A DNA stretch of 64,000 bases from positions 30,604,890 to 30,668,889 of the forward strand of contig NC_050467.1 of the NCBI RefSeq assembly GCF_013373865.1, written 5' to 3'. Under the pieces are notes generated by a model that worked only from the letters and a program-made list of their open reading frames with translations, was not told the origin of the DNA and ran no database searches. The translations under genes were made by a program, and so were the position numbers. Positions 8,708 through 20,396 of the stretch are shown here, in pieces (the stretch's first letter is position 1; the number at the start of each line of letters is the position of its first letter). The DNA is from Monomorium pharaonis. Taxonomy: Eukaryota; Arthropoda; Insecta; Hymenoptera; Formicidae.

Positions 8708-10018
8708 CTATTTTTTGGCTTCCCATCCACTTCTCCTCTTCTCCTCTTCGATAGCCCTCTTGTATGTCGGGCATTCCGGATCCAGAGCATCATGATCGTC
8801 TTTTATTTTTAAATTATATGTTTTTATTTTAAACATACAATTTACACATTTGTTCTGCTTCTCTCTACATTCACTTGCTTTATGCTTTCCTGTACATTTA
8901 TGACACGTTTCATCTCTCGTACAGTTTTTTGCAATGTGGTAGAATCCCCAGCAGTTGAAACATCTCTTTATGCTAAAGTGATTGAACACAGGACATTTTC
9001 TCCAGCCTATATTCAACTTTTCTTTTTTTAACATCAATTCATGTGTTACTTCATCTACTTCAATTATTAAAGATCTACCTTCTTTTCCTTTCCTTCTAGA
9101 TTGACTATCATCCATATTTTTTCTTTTCGGGATTTTCTTAACTATGCTTATACGAGATTCACCAATACTATTCTGTTTCTTTATTGTATCTATTAGCTCA
9201 TCGTCATCCAACTCTATTTCTTCCTCGCTAATATTAACAATTTTTATTTTCGGCTTCTTTTGTACTGATTCTGTAACATTATAATTGTCACCTAGTTTAG
9301 ACTGTACTACATCTTTTAATTTATCTATTTCTTCTCCGGTCTCACATCCTAGAATTACTGTTCCTTCTCTTCCTTTTCGTACCTTTGTTATCCCCATTGG
9401 CATATTCTTAATATCAACTTTTTCTTTTATTATTTTTTTAGTGGTCTCACTTTCTTGCTGAGTCTTCGGTTTGATGATTATGATGTTTTCCTTCTTTTTC
9501 TTTATTGCCTCACTGTAACTGCCGCGCACGTTTTCCGCTGACGCCTGCATTCCTCCTCGTATTATTTTTCGTAGGTCTTCCATTTCTTGTTTAATAGCTT
9601 TTATTTCCTCTTGCACTGTTTCTTTAATCAGCATTTTTATTTCTCGTTTGCATGCCATTTCATCTTTCATCTCTCTCATAGTTCTTACTAGCCAATCAAT
9701 TTTCGTATCCATGCCCATGTTGACTCCTATCGCTCTGCTTCCGCCACTTCCCGTCGATCCCGTAGAACTTAGTCTTTCTCTTCCGCTTCCCGTCTGTATT
9801 GGTGTTTTTTTCACATCTATATCTTTTTCACTGTCTACTGTAAACTTCTCATATGGGCCAGGACAAGACACATATTCTCGATTTCTGTCATACACCTTAT
9901 GTTTACTTGCACATCCAGGATGGAAGAAAAGTTTGACACATGACTTACATGTCACGACCTGACTTTTTATTTCCTTCTTACATGCGGCACATCTATATTC
10001 CGCATATTCATCGACCAT
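8708..10018 (-). CDS. LINE A ORF1, nucleic-acid-binding Gag-like protein
   Basis: A 436-aa open frame. The N-terminus has a PHD-like zinc cluster (C10, C13, C24, C27, H33, C36). A lysine/glutamate-rich coiled region follows (about residues 110-170), then a mixed region. The C-terminus carries zinc knuckles CFNCWGFYHIAKNC (CX2CX4HX4C) and CHKCTGKHKASEC plus a further cysteine pair. PHD plus CCHC in ORF1 is known from several insect LINE clades. It ends 52 nt upstream of the ORF2 start on the same strand. The frame is intact. Confidence 0.85.
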   Translation of the reverse strand: MVDEYAEYRCAACKKEIKSQVVTCKSCVKLFFHPGCASKHKVYDRNREYVSCPGPYEKFTVDSEKDIDVKKTPIQTGSGRERLSSTGSTGSGGSRAIGVNMGMDTKIDWLVRTMREMKDEMACKREIKMLIKETVQEEIKAIKQEMEDLRKIIRGGMQASAENVRGSYSEAIKKKKENIIIIKPKTQQESETTKKIIKEKVDIKNMPMGITKVRKGREGTVILGCETGEEIDKLKDVVQSKLGDNYNVTESVQKKPKIKIVNISEEEIELDDDELIDTIKKQNSIGESRISIVKKIPKRKNMDDSQSRRKGKEGRSLIIEVDEVTHELMLKKEKLNIGWRKCPVFNHFSIKRCFNCWGFYHIAKNCTRDETCHKCTGKHKASECREKQNKCVNCMFKIKTYNLKIKDDHDALDPECPTYKRAIEEEKRRSGWEAKK

Positions 10019-10320
10019 ATTAGTAGGTATCGGCTGATGCCGATCCTATCGATACGGGCGCCCACTCACGTACGTAACTTTAATTAATATACATGTCACT
10101 ATAAATGTCTACCTGTCGCGACATGTATGACCCGCATGGAAAATATACTGATTTTCCGCATAGATCCACGCACTCTCGCTAGAAAACTTTGGTCCTGTTT
10201 GGTCCTTACGCTTATTCTTACAGCCACGACACCTTTTTATAATTTTCTTTCACTTCTTAATCACTTTAAATTAACTGCATTTGCGGAGCGATCTTTGACA
10301 CGTCCATCACGGTAGAGACG

Positions 10321-10323
<3 letters not shown>

Positions 10324-10349
<26 letters not shown>
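10324..10349. repeat. (GA)n microsatellite at the 5' side of LINE A
   Basis: Thirteen GA units next to the inferred 5' end of LINE A. It pairs with 427-455 as the likely duplicated target. The 10350-10624 stretch between it and the right inverted arm is unassigned AT-rich sequence. Confidence 0.85.
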
Positions 10350-10354
<5 letters not shown>

Positions 10355-10624
10355 TCGAACATACGCACGCATAAGGCTCGATTGTTCGAACTTCTTTGTA
10401 AACTTAACTATCAATATATGTTTGTCTATTTATTTAAGAAAAGAAATGAAGATAAACACCTACCTGGTAGATAAGTTTATCAAGAAGTTGGAATAACCGG
10501 CCCTAAGAGACTCAGATATTAAAAATCGCTTCCTTATGAACAAAATTATATACTAACACACATATACACACACGCACGCACTCAAATCAGAGATGCACGT
10601 ACAAAAGAAAAAGAAAGAGAGATG

Positions 10625-10924
10625 GCAAATTATTCGGTTTAGCGGCGCCAAGTTTTTGTAGTAAAATTTGTATTAAAATATTTATTTGTAATATTTGTAC
10701 AGATAATTATTTGTAAAAGTGGATGTTTTAGTTTGTATGAACATCCATTTTCATGGTTGGCGCATTTTCTTCATATCATTACTTTTGTAGAGAAAATAAA
10801 TTATTTGCTGTTTTTGGGGGAAAAGAAAATTTTATTAAAATTTTTTACATTTGTAGTGCCAAATTAAAATTATTTTCTACAAAAATAGATTTTTGAGGGC
10901 GTTTCATGCGCGCGTATACTTGGC
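10625..10924 (-). repeat. Right arm of the 300-bp inverted repeat
   Basis: Reverse complement of 1-300. It ends in CTTGGC at 10924, where comparison stops only because the window starts there on the left. The flank 10925-11228 has no gene: a short TACC-T8-A5-GGTA palindrome near 10940, GGCGCC near 11053, and an A25 tract at about 11149-11173. Confidence 0.85.
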
Positions 10925-11228
10925 GCTTTTTTATACCTTTTTTTAAAAAGGTAATTTTGTTGGGATACTATTTACCAATAGCCTCGTAATTTTAAAAAGA
11001 ATACGTCAGCAATTATGGTGACAAGCTTATTTTACGAGCGGCATTAGCTTTGGCGCCAATTTAAAACATGGGGACATAAAAGTATGTCATATGGTTTTCG
11101 ACAAAATTTGACCAACATGTCGTAACATGTTTCGCATGCTTCTCATTGATTTAAAAAAAAAAAAAAAAAAAAATCTGGCGTCAATCAATGCCGCTTCCTT
11201 ATAAAGATCTCATATCGACATTTGTTTA

Positions 11229-11438
11229 AGGTAGCTTCCTAATGAGATACCTTGCTGATAAGTATCTAGGGCAGGGTTTTATTGCGGTCCCTTTCCCCTC
11301 CCTCCTCAAACGGACCCTTATGCGGTCCGGGTCTTCCCCCGCTTCCGCGTGACGTCATCCCCCGCGCCTACAAATATCCCCCGCGCCCCGCACCCCGCTC
11401 GTTGCCCCATGGAGCGATACCGGCCTCTTATACCTACT
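11229..11438 (+). repeat. Left terminal inverted repeat of the outer Polinton
   Basis: Matches the reverse complement of 59669-59877 along about 210 bp with scattered differences (for example CTAGGGCAGGGTTTTATTGC and GAGCGATACCGGCCTC). It begins near an AG dinucleotide as Polinton ends usually do. It contains TGACGTCA at 11350-11357 in a GC-rich block. Weaker similarity continues outward to about 11170. Confidence 0.75.
11350..11357. promoter_or_regulatory. CRE-like palindrome TGACGTCA in the outer left end
   Basis: A perfect 8-bp ATF/CREB consensus inside GCGTGACGTCATCCCCC. The same palindrome is found in the right outer end (59749-59756) and twice in each inner end. Function as a promoter element is inferred from this recurrence. 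Confidence 0.5.
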
Positions 11439-11707
11439 AATGGTATTTTTACATTTATGACATGTTGTTTTTTTGACACAAATAATGTTATCGTCAATCG
11501 CTTGTTGCAAATTATTGAAACCGTTTCTTAAAATTTCATCACGTTTATGTTATATGTTGATAATGTATTTTTATAACTGTGACTGCACTTGCTACATTTG
11601 TATTCAGTTGTGTAGCTTGGAATATTTTTAAATAAATATTTTGTCAAATGCGCAGCATTACAATTTGCATTCAGTGACAAATTAGTACGCGTGATATGAT
11701 TTTTTTT

Positions 11708-14700
11708 TTAAATTGGTGTATCCCATAATATTGAGGCTTTTGTACTGTAATCATTTGCAGTAATTTTTCCGCGTTTTAATATATTTATTGCGAATTTTAC
11801 AAAAATATTTGATGACATAAATGCACTCATATCTGTTTTGTACGTATCGTGCATACCCATACCGTTTCCAATTACTTGAAAGATAGAATCAAATGCACAT
11901 GTATCACGAATAACTATCTTTCGTTTATCAATAACAGTCAGTTTACATATACAATCATTTTTTAGAATTGGTAGACCTATAGTCTTACATGTATTACTAA
12001 AATCCCAATCGGCGCATGGCGTTAAGTAATTGGGTTTTGATCGTTTGGAAACGTGTGCTTCATATTTTATAGATGCCTTTCTTTTTATTTTACATCGCCA
12101 ATTTTCAATTTCATTTAATGAATTTGGCTCTACATTTTCTTTATTTTCATTTATAAATAATTCATCCGGATTATTTTGCTTCGAAAATGACTTTGTTGAA
12201 TTACTTTCATCAGATAATGCTTTGTCACTTAAATTTATACTTCTTAAAGATGTTTTTGTGAGATCGTCATTGGACATTTCTTTATTTAATTCTGTCTCAT
12301 TCAAATCAATGTTTTCTTTTGAAAATGTGTTTATGAGACTTTCTTCATCAGATATTTTTGGACTTAATTTTGTCTCATTTAAATCCACATTCTCTTTTAA
12401 AAGCGTTTTTATGAAATTTTTGTCATCAGACAATTTTATTAAACTTTCTCCATCAGACAATTTTACTGTATTTAATTCCATTTCGTTTAAATCAGTATTG
12501 TTCTTTGAATGTGTATTTGTTGGACTTTTTTCTGTAGACATTTCTGTTGAGCTCAATTTTGTTTCATTGAAATTTGTATTATTTAATATTTTTGTAAGAC
12601 TTTCGTCATCAGACATTTTCACTGGACTTAATTCTTTTGCATTCAAATCTTTATCTTTAGCAGATGATTTTATTTTGTTTTTTTTATGTTTTTGTTGGTT
12701 CCGTCGATTCTGTCTTATTCAAATCTACTTTTTCATTAGATAAACCACATGTTATTTTCAGTCTACCATCAAGGTAATCAATATGTTGAAATATAAATTT
12801 ATCTATTCGCATGGGTAACTTATTTTTAAAAACGCTGGTCTTTAATTCTGCAAATTTAGCTTCAACAAAGGATGATGTGGCAATTGGTAAACCATATTTA
12901 AAGTACGATCTCATTATTCCTGTCCATAATGGTAAATAACGTATAAGATTTTTTATCTTTTTGCAGCTTCAACGTTGTAAAATGCATTTACAACAGTTCC
13001 ATTTTTGCAAGCAAGGGCAGTTTCTTCTGCTCTAACAAATGTATCTTCTGCCCAAGTATTCCAACAACCTTCTGTACTAATTTCATTTTCTACGTTTTCG
13101 TAATTTTTATCTTGTTCCGGATCTTTAACCGTAACTCCTTTAATCATATCATTAATTTGCATAAGATATATTTCAGATGGTAGCAACAGTGGCAGGTCGA
13201 TCACATCATCGCCTAGATCCTCACTTAATGCTACGACCAATATATGTTTTAGAAATTCAGAAATGTCTTTAAAATTATCCAGTTGATATAATTTAGCATC
13301 GTAAATAAAATTGACGTATTTTTGTCACTTTACCTTTTAGGCAATCCCATCTAGCAATCATAGCTATAAAATGACTAACATCTAGTCTCATATAACATGA
13401 TGGGATATCCGTATATTTATTATTAATAATTTTATAACATATTTGCAAATACTGATTTAAATCAATACAATTTGCAAATACACGTGCAACAGCAATCAAA
13501 ATAGCTTTTCCAAAATCTGTCACAACAGTTCGAGGTTTCGGTGCACCATTTCTTACAATTTCCAAAAGGAAGTAGCTTATTACTGCTGCATCTTGCTTTG
13601 CGGATACCATTTACAAAGTTGAAAAGTTGCCGTATTTAGATACGCAAACACATTCTATAAAGATAAATGTGAGGATTTTTCGCCGTTAGGAAGACGTAAT
13701 TTCTTTTCTATACTTCCTGTAGCATCTATTGCTAAAAAGCTATTATTATCTTTATAAGCTGTTTTATACATGAGTTGTTGCTCCTGAGTCCAATACATAC
13801 AATAGAACGGATCCATTCCTATATTATGTATAATGCCAGTCAGTCTAATATACTTTGCAGTATATAAATTCTCTAAAGGATTTGTATTTTTCAGTTGTAA
13901 TCGTTTATCGATTTCTTCTTGTTTCGCTTTGCACAAAACTGTTGTATCATATCAAATTGGTGGAATATCATCATTAAATTCCATTATTCTGTTGGCTTCC
14001 TCATTGCGCCATACGTTAACGTTTTTATTTCCATCCACCAACTCGCTTGCAATTTTTTCTCGTAATGCACCTCTCAAGTGTCTTTTTTTAGTGTGCTTGA
14101 CATCTGAAGAAAAACCGGTAAGCGTACATTAAAAGATGACATCGTTTCCTTTTTTAGAAACTTACTATATAGAAAACCTGTAAGTCTTGCACCACATTCT
14201 TTGCAACTGCTTTTAAAATTTACGTAGCATTTAGCATTGCTACTTTCAAATACTTTAGTTGCACTTAGTGCTCATGGTATTCTAGTTTGCTGCCATATGT
14301 TGTCAGCAAATATGTGGGTCCATTTTCCTGTTTGTAATGACGTATATTCACGTTTATTTTGTCGTTTGCATCTGTATTGCATTTTAGTGGGCTTTATTTG
14401 TGTCCAGTTTTCTTCTGAAACTATTAACTTGAATTTTATTACTTCTTTATCTGATTCTTAACGAGTAGAACCATCATTCAAGTTAGTTACATTACAAGAG
14501 CTATCGTTATTCGATTCATTGGGTATCTCTGATTCTTTAATAAAATATGTTCTCAATACGGCTTGGCGTATATGATTCCTATCTTTCCACGTTATTGTAT
14601 AAACATGTTTAGGACTCATACAGGACCCACTATTTATCATAGCCTCAGCAACTTTTTGATAAATAGGATGAGTTGGTGGTAGAACTTTACTATTATCATA

Positions 14701-14757
14701 TATGGTCTTATATCCTTCGCTGGTTAAGATGTTGATCAATTTTTTGATGTCGTACAT
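11708..14757 (-). pseudogene. DDE-transposase-like protein with C-terminal protease-like domain, broken
   Basis: Minus-strand fragments read in order from 14757: an N-terminal domain (YDIKKLINILTSEGYK), a cysteine cluster near 14190 (SCKECGARLTGF), FLAIDATGSIEKKL near 13710 and VVTDFGKAILIAVARVF near 13510 as candidate catalytic Asp motifs, DVSHFIAMIARW near 13370, SSFVEAKFAELKTSVF near 12850, about 30-residue repeats (DLNETKLS...) at 12260-12640, and a C-terminus with VIRDTCAFDSIFQVIG near 11890, which resembles the Cys box of C19/USP-like peptidases. Several frame breaks separate the pieces. A Mutator-like transposase is my best guess. No terminal repeats found at 11439-11707 or nearby. Confidence 0.5.
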
Positions 14758-15084
14758 ATTAAATTTATTTTATATCAATTTATTTATATTATATTAATTT
14801 ATTTATATTATTTCAATTTATTTTATATTAATTTATTTATATTATATCAATTTATTTTATAATTAATAAATATTTTTATAACTTTTTCTCTTATATTTTG
14901 AAATGAAAATTGCTGTAAAAAAACCTAAAAAATCTAGAAATTTAAACAAATTAAAAATGACAAAATGAGAAAAGAATTCGATTGTTTTAATGATTTTCCT
15001 TAGTATATTGATTGGTTACTTCATTGAGTCTTACAGACATCGCCTGTTTAATGTGACTTGAATCCTTCTTTGGGCGCCAGTGTT

Positions 15085-16840
15085 TTATGTTCTGGAGTTG
15101 CAAAGCTTTATCTGAAAGAAAAATGGCATCATATACATATATTTGAACTGTGACATATATTTGTTCCCCATTGAAATCAAAGAAAAGATATCAAGAATTT
15201 TTAACTGACCTATGATAGCGGTGACTGCCTTGGGGCAGAGGTATGGTTTGATCAAGGATTTGTTAGCGTATGCTAATTTTCCTTTACCCCTAGATGGCAT
15301 CCCTGATAAGGAGCATATAGATAGAGCTTTAGGAGTAAAAACTCCATCTAAGAGTCTGCGATCAGCCATTGTAGCAGACGTAGCATTTTCTGCTTGAGTA
15401 TATTTGTCTTGTAAACAATATAACGATTTGGCTTCATTTAAAGTAATTCCCTAAAAGTAAAAATATTAGACTTAATATTTCTCAATAATATTATAAAATA
15501 AATAATATATTAAATAATATTTAAAAAATAAACAACAGCTACACGACAGAAGTTTATATGCATACTTTATTATGAAAAATAATGCAAAACAAACGTTACA
15601 CAATATGAAACTATACTTACTAACATAGGATCTTTGACAAGAAACATATCTCCACTGAACATATTATTCAAGCCAAAAATTTTTATTTTAGGAAATATAT
15701 TGTTCGCACAATCAGATTTAACAATCTGCGTATCTGTTGTTAATTAAATTCTATCAGTGGGTTCTAACTTCGAGGATTGAAGGTTAGATGTTTTAATCTC
15801 ATTTTGTGATCCAGACATTTGAGTGAAATCCAGATGTTTGCTTTGAAATTCGGATCTTAATATCTTAAAATCATTATCACTCTCAGTCTGATTATGAGTA
15901 ATTATTTCGTTCTCAGAGTTATGCTGTATCGAAAGCAGCTTTTGATCCAAGGAAAGTAATTTTTCTAAAGTTTGAATATCAAATTTAGTGGCCAATTACG
16001 AAGTCAACTGCAAAACATAAATATTTCAAAATTTAATATAATGGAAATATAAAGAAAATAAATTTAATGTTCTTAATTTACATACTTTTTTAAGTTTTAT
16101 AGATTCTAAAATTTTATTACTGTTATTGTCCTTATTATGTTCATCGCTACTTGATTCATCAGTGGAAGTATTGTTATCTTCTTTATTACTGTTATTTTCT
16201 GTGTCCTGAAATAGAGATATAAAGAAATAGACAAATAGGAAATAAATATTACATATGATAAAAAGAATAAAAGATATTAAATATTAAAATGCCAGCAAAA
16301 CGAATTAAATAAATTCTTCTTTTATTGAAAATTAGAAAAAAACTTTGAGCTTACAGAAGTCTTATACGTGTCGGAAGGATAAGAGCTCAGTTGAATAATA
16401 TGTCCTTCCTGCTCTATTGGATGATCATTTTTATCATCACAGATATTGCTTACGTTTCTTTCTTCTTTGTTAGATAAGGCACTTGGGATCAAATTTTTCT
16501 TTTTAATCATATTTAATAATTCTCTCTCTACAATATTATTAGCCTCTGCACGGGCAGATTCTCTCATATCCTAAATGTAGAAATGAAAAAATATTTATAT
16601 AAATGAAATCATTGTAAAAAATTTTGAACAAAACAAAATATATAAAGCAGACATTACTTTTATTTTCTTTATAGATTTAGATTCTTGTGTAAGTTTTGAG
16701 CTTTTTCTTTTATTAATTTGAAGAAACCTTTTTCTGCACTTTATCTTTGACTTTCGTGGTTCATTTTCGTGAAAGAAAGCCTCCTTATTTTTTTTCTGTT
16801 TTTTCTTTTCTTCAGAGTTAAATTTTAGTGACTTTTCCAC
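15085..16840 (-). pseudogene. BEN-domain protein gene, multi-exon, probably damaged
   Basis: An exon at 15451-15210 reads TPKALSICSLSGMPSRGKGK and continues to PKAVTAIIGQ, resembling a BEN domain (DNA-binding, chromatin-associated). It is flanked by a good acceptor (CTTTTAG) and donor (GTCAGT). Upstream minus-strand exon-like pieces lie at 16007-15744 (leucine/glutamine-rich, TLEKLLSLDQKLLSIQ), about 16205-16085, 16567-16322 and 16840-16595 (lysine-rich). The 16007 exon has an in-frame TAA near 15996-15998 in the obvious splice model, so the gene may be dead or the model wrong. 14758-15084 and 16841-17261 are AT-rich with no gene seen. Confidence 0.45.
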
Positions 16841-17261
16841 ACAATCCTCATAAGTATCTAATATAATAAAATAAATTAATATAATGTATACATTTTTTAA
16901 TATAATATAATTATAGATAATATATTATAAAATATTCATAAATATTATAAATAAATATTATAAATATTTATCATAATGTGTTATTTTATCTGACAATGTA
17001 TGTTTGGGATCGACGTACATGTTCGAAAGGTATAATTATGATGATCTATACGCACTTTAGTCAGTAAATGGTAAAAAGAATAGTATTTAAAAATAACAAT
17101 TAAAAAATATATATAAATAAGTCTATAATCAAAGTAAAAAGTAAAGTTAATCTTTCTGATTAAATACCTATATACATTATATACAACCTTAATATAATTC
17201 TATGCCGCATATCTCTAAAAATAACAATCTAATCTTTAATCATGTAATAAACTTTCATTTT

Positions 17262-18872
17262 TGTTACGTTCAGCGCTAAAATACGCGCCGCACGCCACAA
17301 TGGGCCCATGACTGGATGCATGGGCGAGGCTGCCTGCTCTGACCACAGACGAAACGTCAAAACTATATACGTACTAATACATGTGTGCGCATTTATATAT
17401 ATATACTTCTTAAAAATACAAATGATATCTCAAATATTAATTTTCTTCTCTTCTTAAATTCTAATATATATAAACGTGCACATATGTATTCATAAGAATA
17501 TTATTTATCAGCAAGAGGAGATGATATTTGCACAGTGAATCATATATCACGCGCTAAATACGAGTACCTCGCGAGTACACGCGCGTGAAACATGAAAATC
17601 ACAAGGATAACTCCAACCAGGTCCCGAGGGCTAAAATCCCCTCACACTTGGGGTCACCAAACCGATAATATATAAACCGGCGAAATCCCAGCACCGCAGA
17701 GTTTTTCTCTGATCCGACTCGTCGATCTTAGACTTGCTTACAGTAAATCGATCCATTCGCATCTTCACTAAAAGAACTTTTCTCTTTTCCGACTCATCGG
17801 TTTAGACTTACTTATAGTAAATAAATTCATTCGCGCATCTTCACTAAGAAAGCAGAAATAAAAAAATCGTGAGATTATTCATATTCTACACGACGTAACG
17901 ATTGTGACTACAATACATTAGCAAAATTATCAGGAAGTGCCTTCTTCGAGCAAACCCAAAGAATTTAAAGGTAAATTCTACCTATTTATCCATTATTTCC
18001 GCGAACTAATTTCTTAGTTTCTGCGCGAGTGAGTCGACCCCCGCCGCGTGCGTTCAGCCTCTCTTCCACGAATTATTCTCGCCTAAGCGATGCGACGAAA
18101 ATACTTTGTACATAAGTTTCGTGTTTGCTATATAGTGCACCCAAGTGAGTAAATTAAAATTCAATAAGTGAATCACATCTTTTCTTTCCTTTCTTTTTTC
18201 TGTAATGTTCCGTGTGTAAACTTATTTCCTTTCGGTACCACGCACGCACATTAACCAAAAGGAATACTTATATTAAAATTTTCTATATCATTATTTTGTG
18301 AGTATTCCCATCAAGTTAATCCATTTCAAACCTCCGGCAATGCAACAACCCCTCGTTTTTTCCTCGAGTCAGTGAGTCACCTCCCTGAGAGCAGCTTCGA
18401 CATCCTTACACCGATTCCTTTCCCTGAATTGGCGCCTCCCTGAGGGCAACTCTTTTCAGGCCCCATTTATTCCTCCCCCTGAATTGAGGTGGTCTGGTCC
18501 TCTTTCGATAACATCGCGTCCGCACAAAAAATTTTATTACTTTTGAAACCAAAACGCGCCCACTCCCCTTTTTAGTAATTTAGTTTCCATCTAGTGTTTA
18601 TTTGCAGTCGTAAGGGAAATTCCGTGAGTGCTCTTAAAAACTGTCAAGAGCCGAGTAAATATTTAAATTTTATTTCGACGAGGTCTGATTCCCGCCGAAA
18701 TTTAATGGGTTTTTCTAATTACGGGAACCAGACACCCTCGCGGCGCGGAGGTATTTATTTATTTTCTCCTCTGCAATCCTTCGACCGCAGATAAGTCTCA
18801 GAATGTTTCGTCTGGCTTACTTATCTCTAAATGGTCAGCGGACAATAAAAGTGAAGTCTCCCGGACGTAACA
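17262..18872. repeat. Lone LTR, about 1.6 kb
   Basis: Begins TGTTACGTTC and ends GGACGTAACA, a 9-bp inverted terminal match framed by TG...CA. Inside are a TATA-like ATAATATATAAA near 17667, a partial 80-bp duplication around CTTCACTAA (17712-17850) and GC-rich blocks with CCTCCCTGAG. No coding frame is evident. The 5-bp flanks (ATTTT and AGAGT) do not match. It abuts polymerase sequence of the outer Polinton at 18873. Retroelement family unknown; orientation undetermined. Confidence 0.6.
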
Positions 18873-19506
18873 AGAGTATTACCAAAAAATTGCGAACTCT
18901 TTCAAATGTCAGATTTAGACGAATGGTACGAGTGGCGTGTCTTCGAGCCCACGTTAGCGTCGCTTGAAGAGTTTCAAGAACGCGATAGCGGTTGGGCGCT
19001 TTCACGAATTCTCAATTTAAATGTAAATGTGAACAAGTTTAATCCTCCACACGCGGGATGTTACGTGACATTGCCGCGAGACATAATGTTGAAAAAAGCA
19101 GTTGTGAAAGTTAAATCGAAGGACAATACATGCTTTGCATGGTCAGTGGTCGCCGCTCTGCATCCCGCGGAAAGAAACACAGGGCTGGAGTCGTCGTACC
19201 CTCATTATACGACGGTCTTAATGTTCGACGACATCAAGTTTCCCGTTACATTAAAAGACATTGGGAAATTTGTGAGACTCAACGACGTGTCTGTCAACAT
19301 GTACGGGATCGAAGAGGATAAATTTTTTCCGCTACGACACACGGATAACAAGAGAAAGAAGTATGTTAATCTCTTGTACGTGCAAAATCCAGGGGATGAC
19401 AACGTGGGTCACTTCACATGGATCAAAAATTTGTCCCGCCTGGTGGGATCGCAATTGAGCAAACACGCATGCAAAAAATACATTTGCGATCGGTAAGTAA
19501 TAATTC

Positions 19507-20396
19507 CACAGGCACACAAAAAAAAAAGTGGTTGGTCCGGCGGACTAGACTAGTCAATTCTTATGTATTTTGACCCGTTGAATCCGAATCTAAGGTCAGA
19601 ATTGCAAAGTTAGCTCGCATTTTCTAACCTCAAAAAAAATTTTTTTTTAAATATTGGTCCGGTAGGCCACACTAGTCAATCCTTATGTATTTTGACCCGC
19701 TGAATCCGAATCCAAGGTCAGAATTGCAAAGTTAGCTCGCATTTCCTAACCTAAAAAAAAATTTTTTTTTTATGTTGGTCCGGCAAACCAGACTAGTTTA
19801 TTCTTATGTATTTTAACCCGCTGAATCCAAATCCTAGGTCAGAATTGCTGAATTGGCTCATTTTTTCCTAACCTCAAAAAAAATTTTTTTTTTAATGTTG
19901 GTCCGGCGGACCAGACTAATCTATCCTTATGTATTTTGACCCGCTAAATCCAAATCCAAGGTTAGATTTGCTGAATTAACTTATTTTTTCCTCAAAAAAA
20001 ATTTTTTTAGGTTAAGAAATGCGAGCTAACTTCGCAATTCTGACCTTGGATTCGGATTCAGCAGGTCAAAATACATAAGAATTGACTAGTCTGGCCCACC
20101 GGATCAATATTTAAAAAAAAATTTTTTTTGAGGTTAGAAAATGCGAGCTAACTTTGCAATTCTGATCTTAGATTCGGATGCAGCGGATCGAAATACATAA
20201 GGATTGACTAGTCTAGTCCGCCGGATCAATCACTTTTTTGTGTGCCTGTGTAATTAAAAAAGAATTTTTTTTGTGGTTAGAAAATGCGAGCTAACTTTGC
20301 AATTCTGACCTTAGATTCGGATTCAGCGGGTCGAAATACATAAGGATTGACTTGTCTAGTCCGCCGGACCAACCACTTTTTTTGTGTGTGCCTGTG
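19507..20396. mobile_element. Palindromic MITE in the outer polymerase intron
   Basis: Ends CACAGGCACACAAAAAA and its reverse complement, with TTC on both sides as a possible 3-bp target duplication. The interior has about four direct copies of a 125-bp unit (GGTCCGGCGGACTAGACTAG ... CTAACCTCAAAAAA) followed by about three inverted copies, so the whole folds on itself. A further internal end-like GTGTGCCTGTG lies near 20240. No ORF. Unclassified non-autonomous element. Confidence 0.75.

Larger units (their letters stand above)
457..10320 (-). mobile_element. LINE A, full-length two-ORF non-LTR retrotransposon, interrupted
   Basis: Read on the minus strand it has a 5' leader of about 300 bp, ORF1 (10018-8708), a short spacer, ORF2 with endonuclease and reverse transcriptase (8656 down to 518), and a 3' end with an AATAAA-like signal and a short TTGA tetranucleotide tail near 456-470. 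(GA)n tracts flank both ends. The LTR retroelement at 1324-6650 splits ORF2. One extra stop codon lies in ORF2. Without those two changes it is about 4.5 kb. It resembles the Jockey/CR1/R1 group; the exact clade is not resolved by eye. Confidence 0.85.
1..10924. mobile_element. Foldback/MITE-like element with 300-bp inverted arms, holding nested insertions
   Basis: Bases 1-300 reappear as the reverse complement at 10625-10924. Between the arms only about 125 bp (301-426) and 275 bp (10350-10624) of own sequence remain; everything else is LINE A with a Gypsy-type retroelement inside it. No transposase is visible, so it is probably non-autonomous. The outer edge is unknown because the left arm runs off the window and the right arm may continue past 10924. 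Superfamily cannot be assigned. Confidence 0.7.

Noticed and set aside
11149..11173. Poly-A tail of a retroposed gene
   Set aside because: A25 tract without an upstream gene-like sequence or a target duplication on either side.
18594..18794. Short ORF inside the lone LTR
   Set aside because: 66 codons, no recognisable features, and placed in an LTR.
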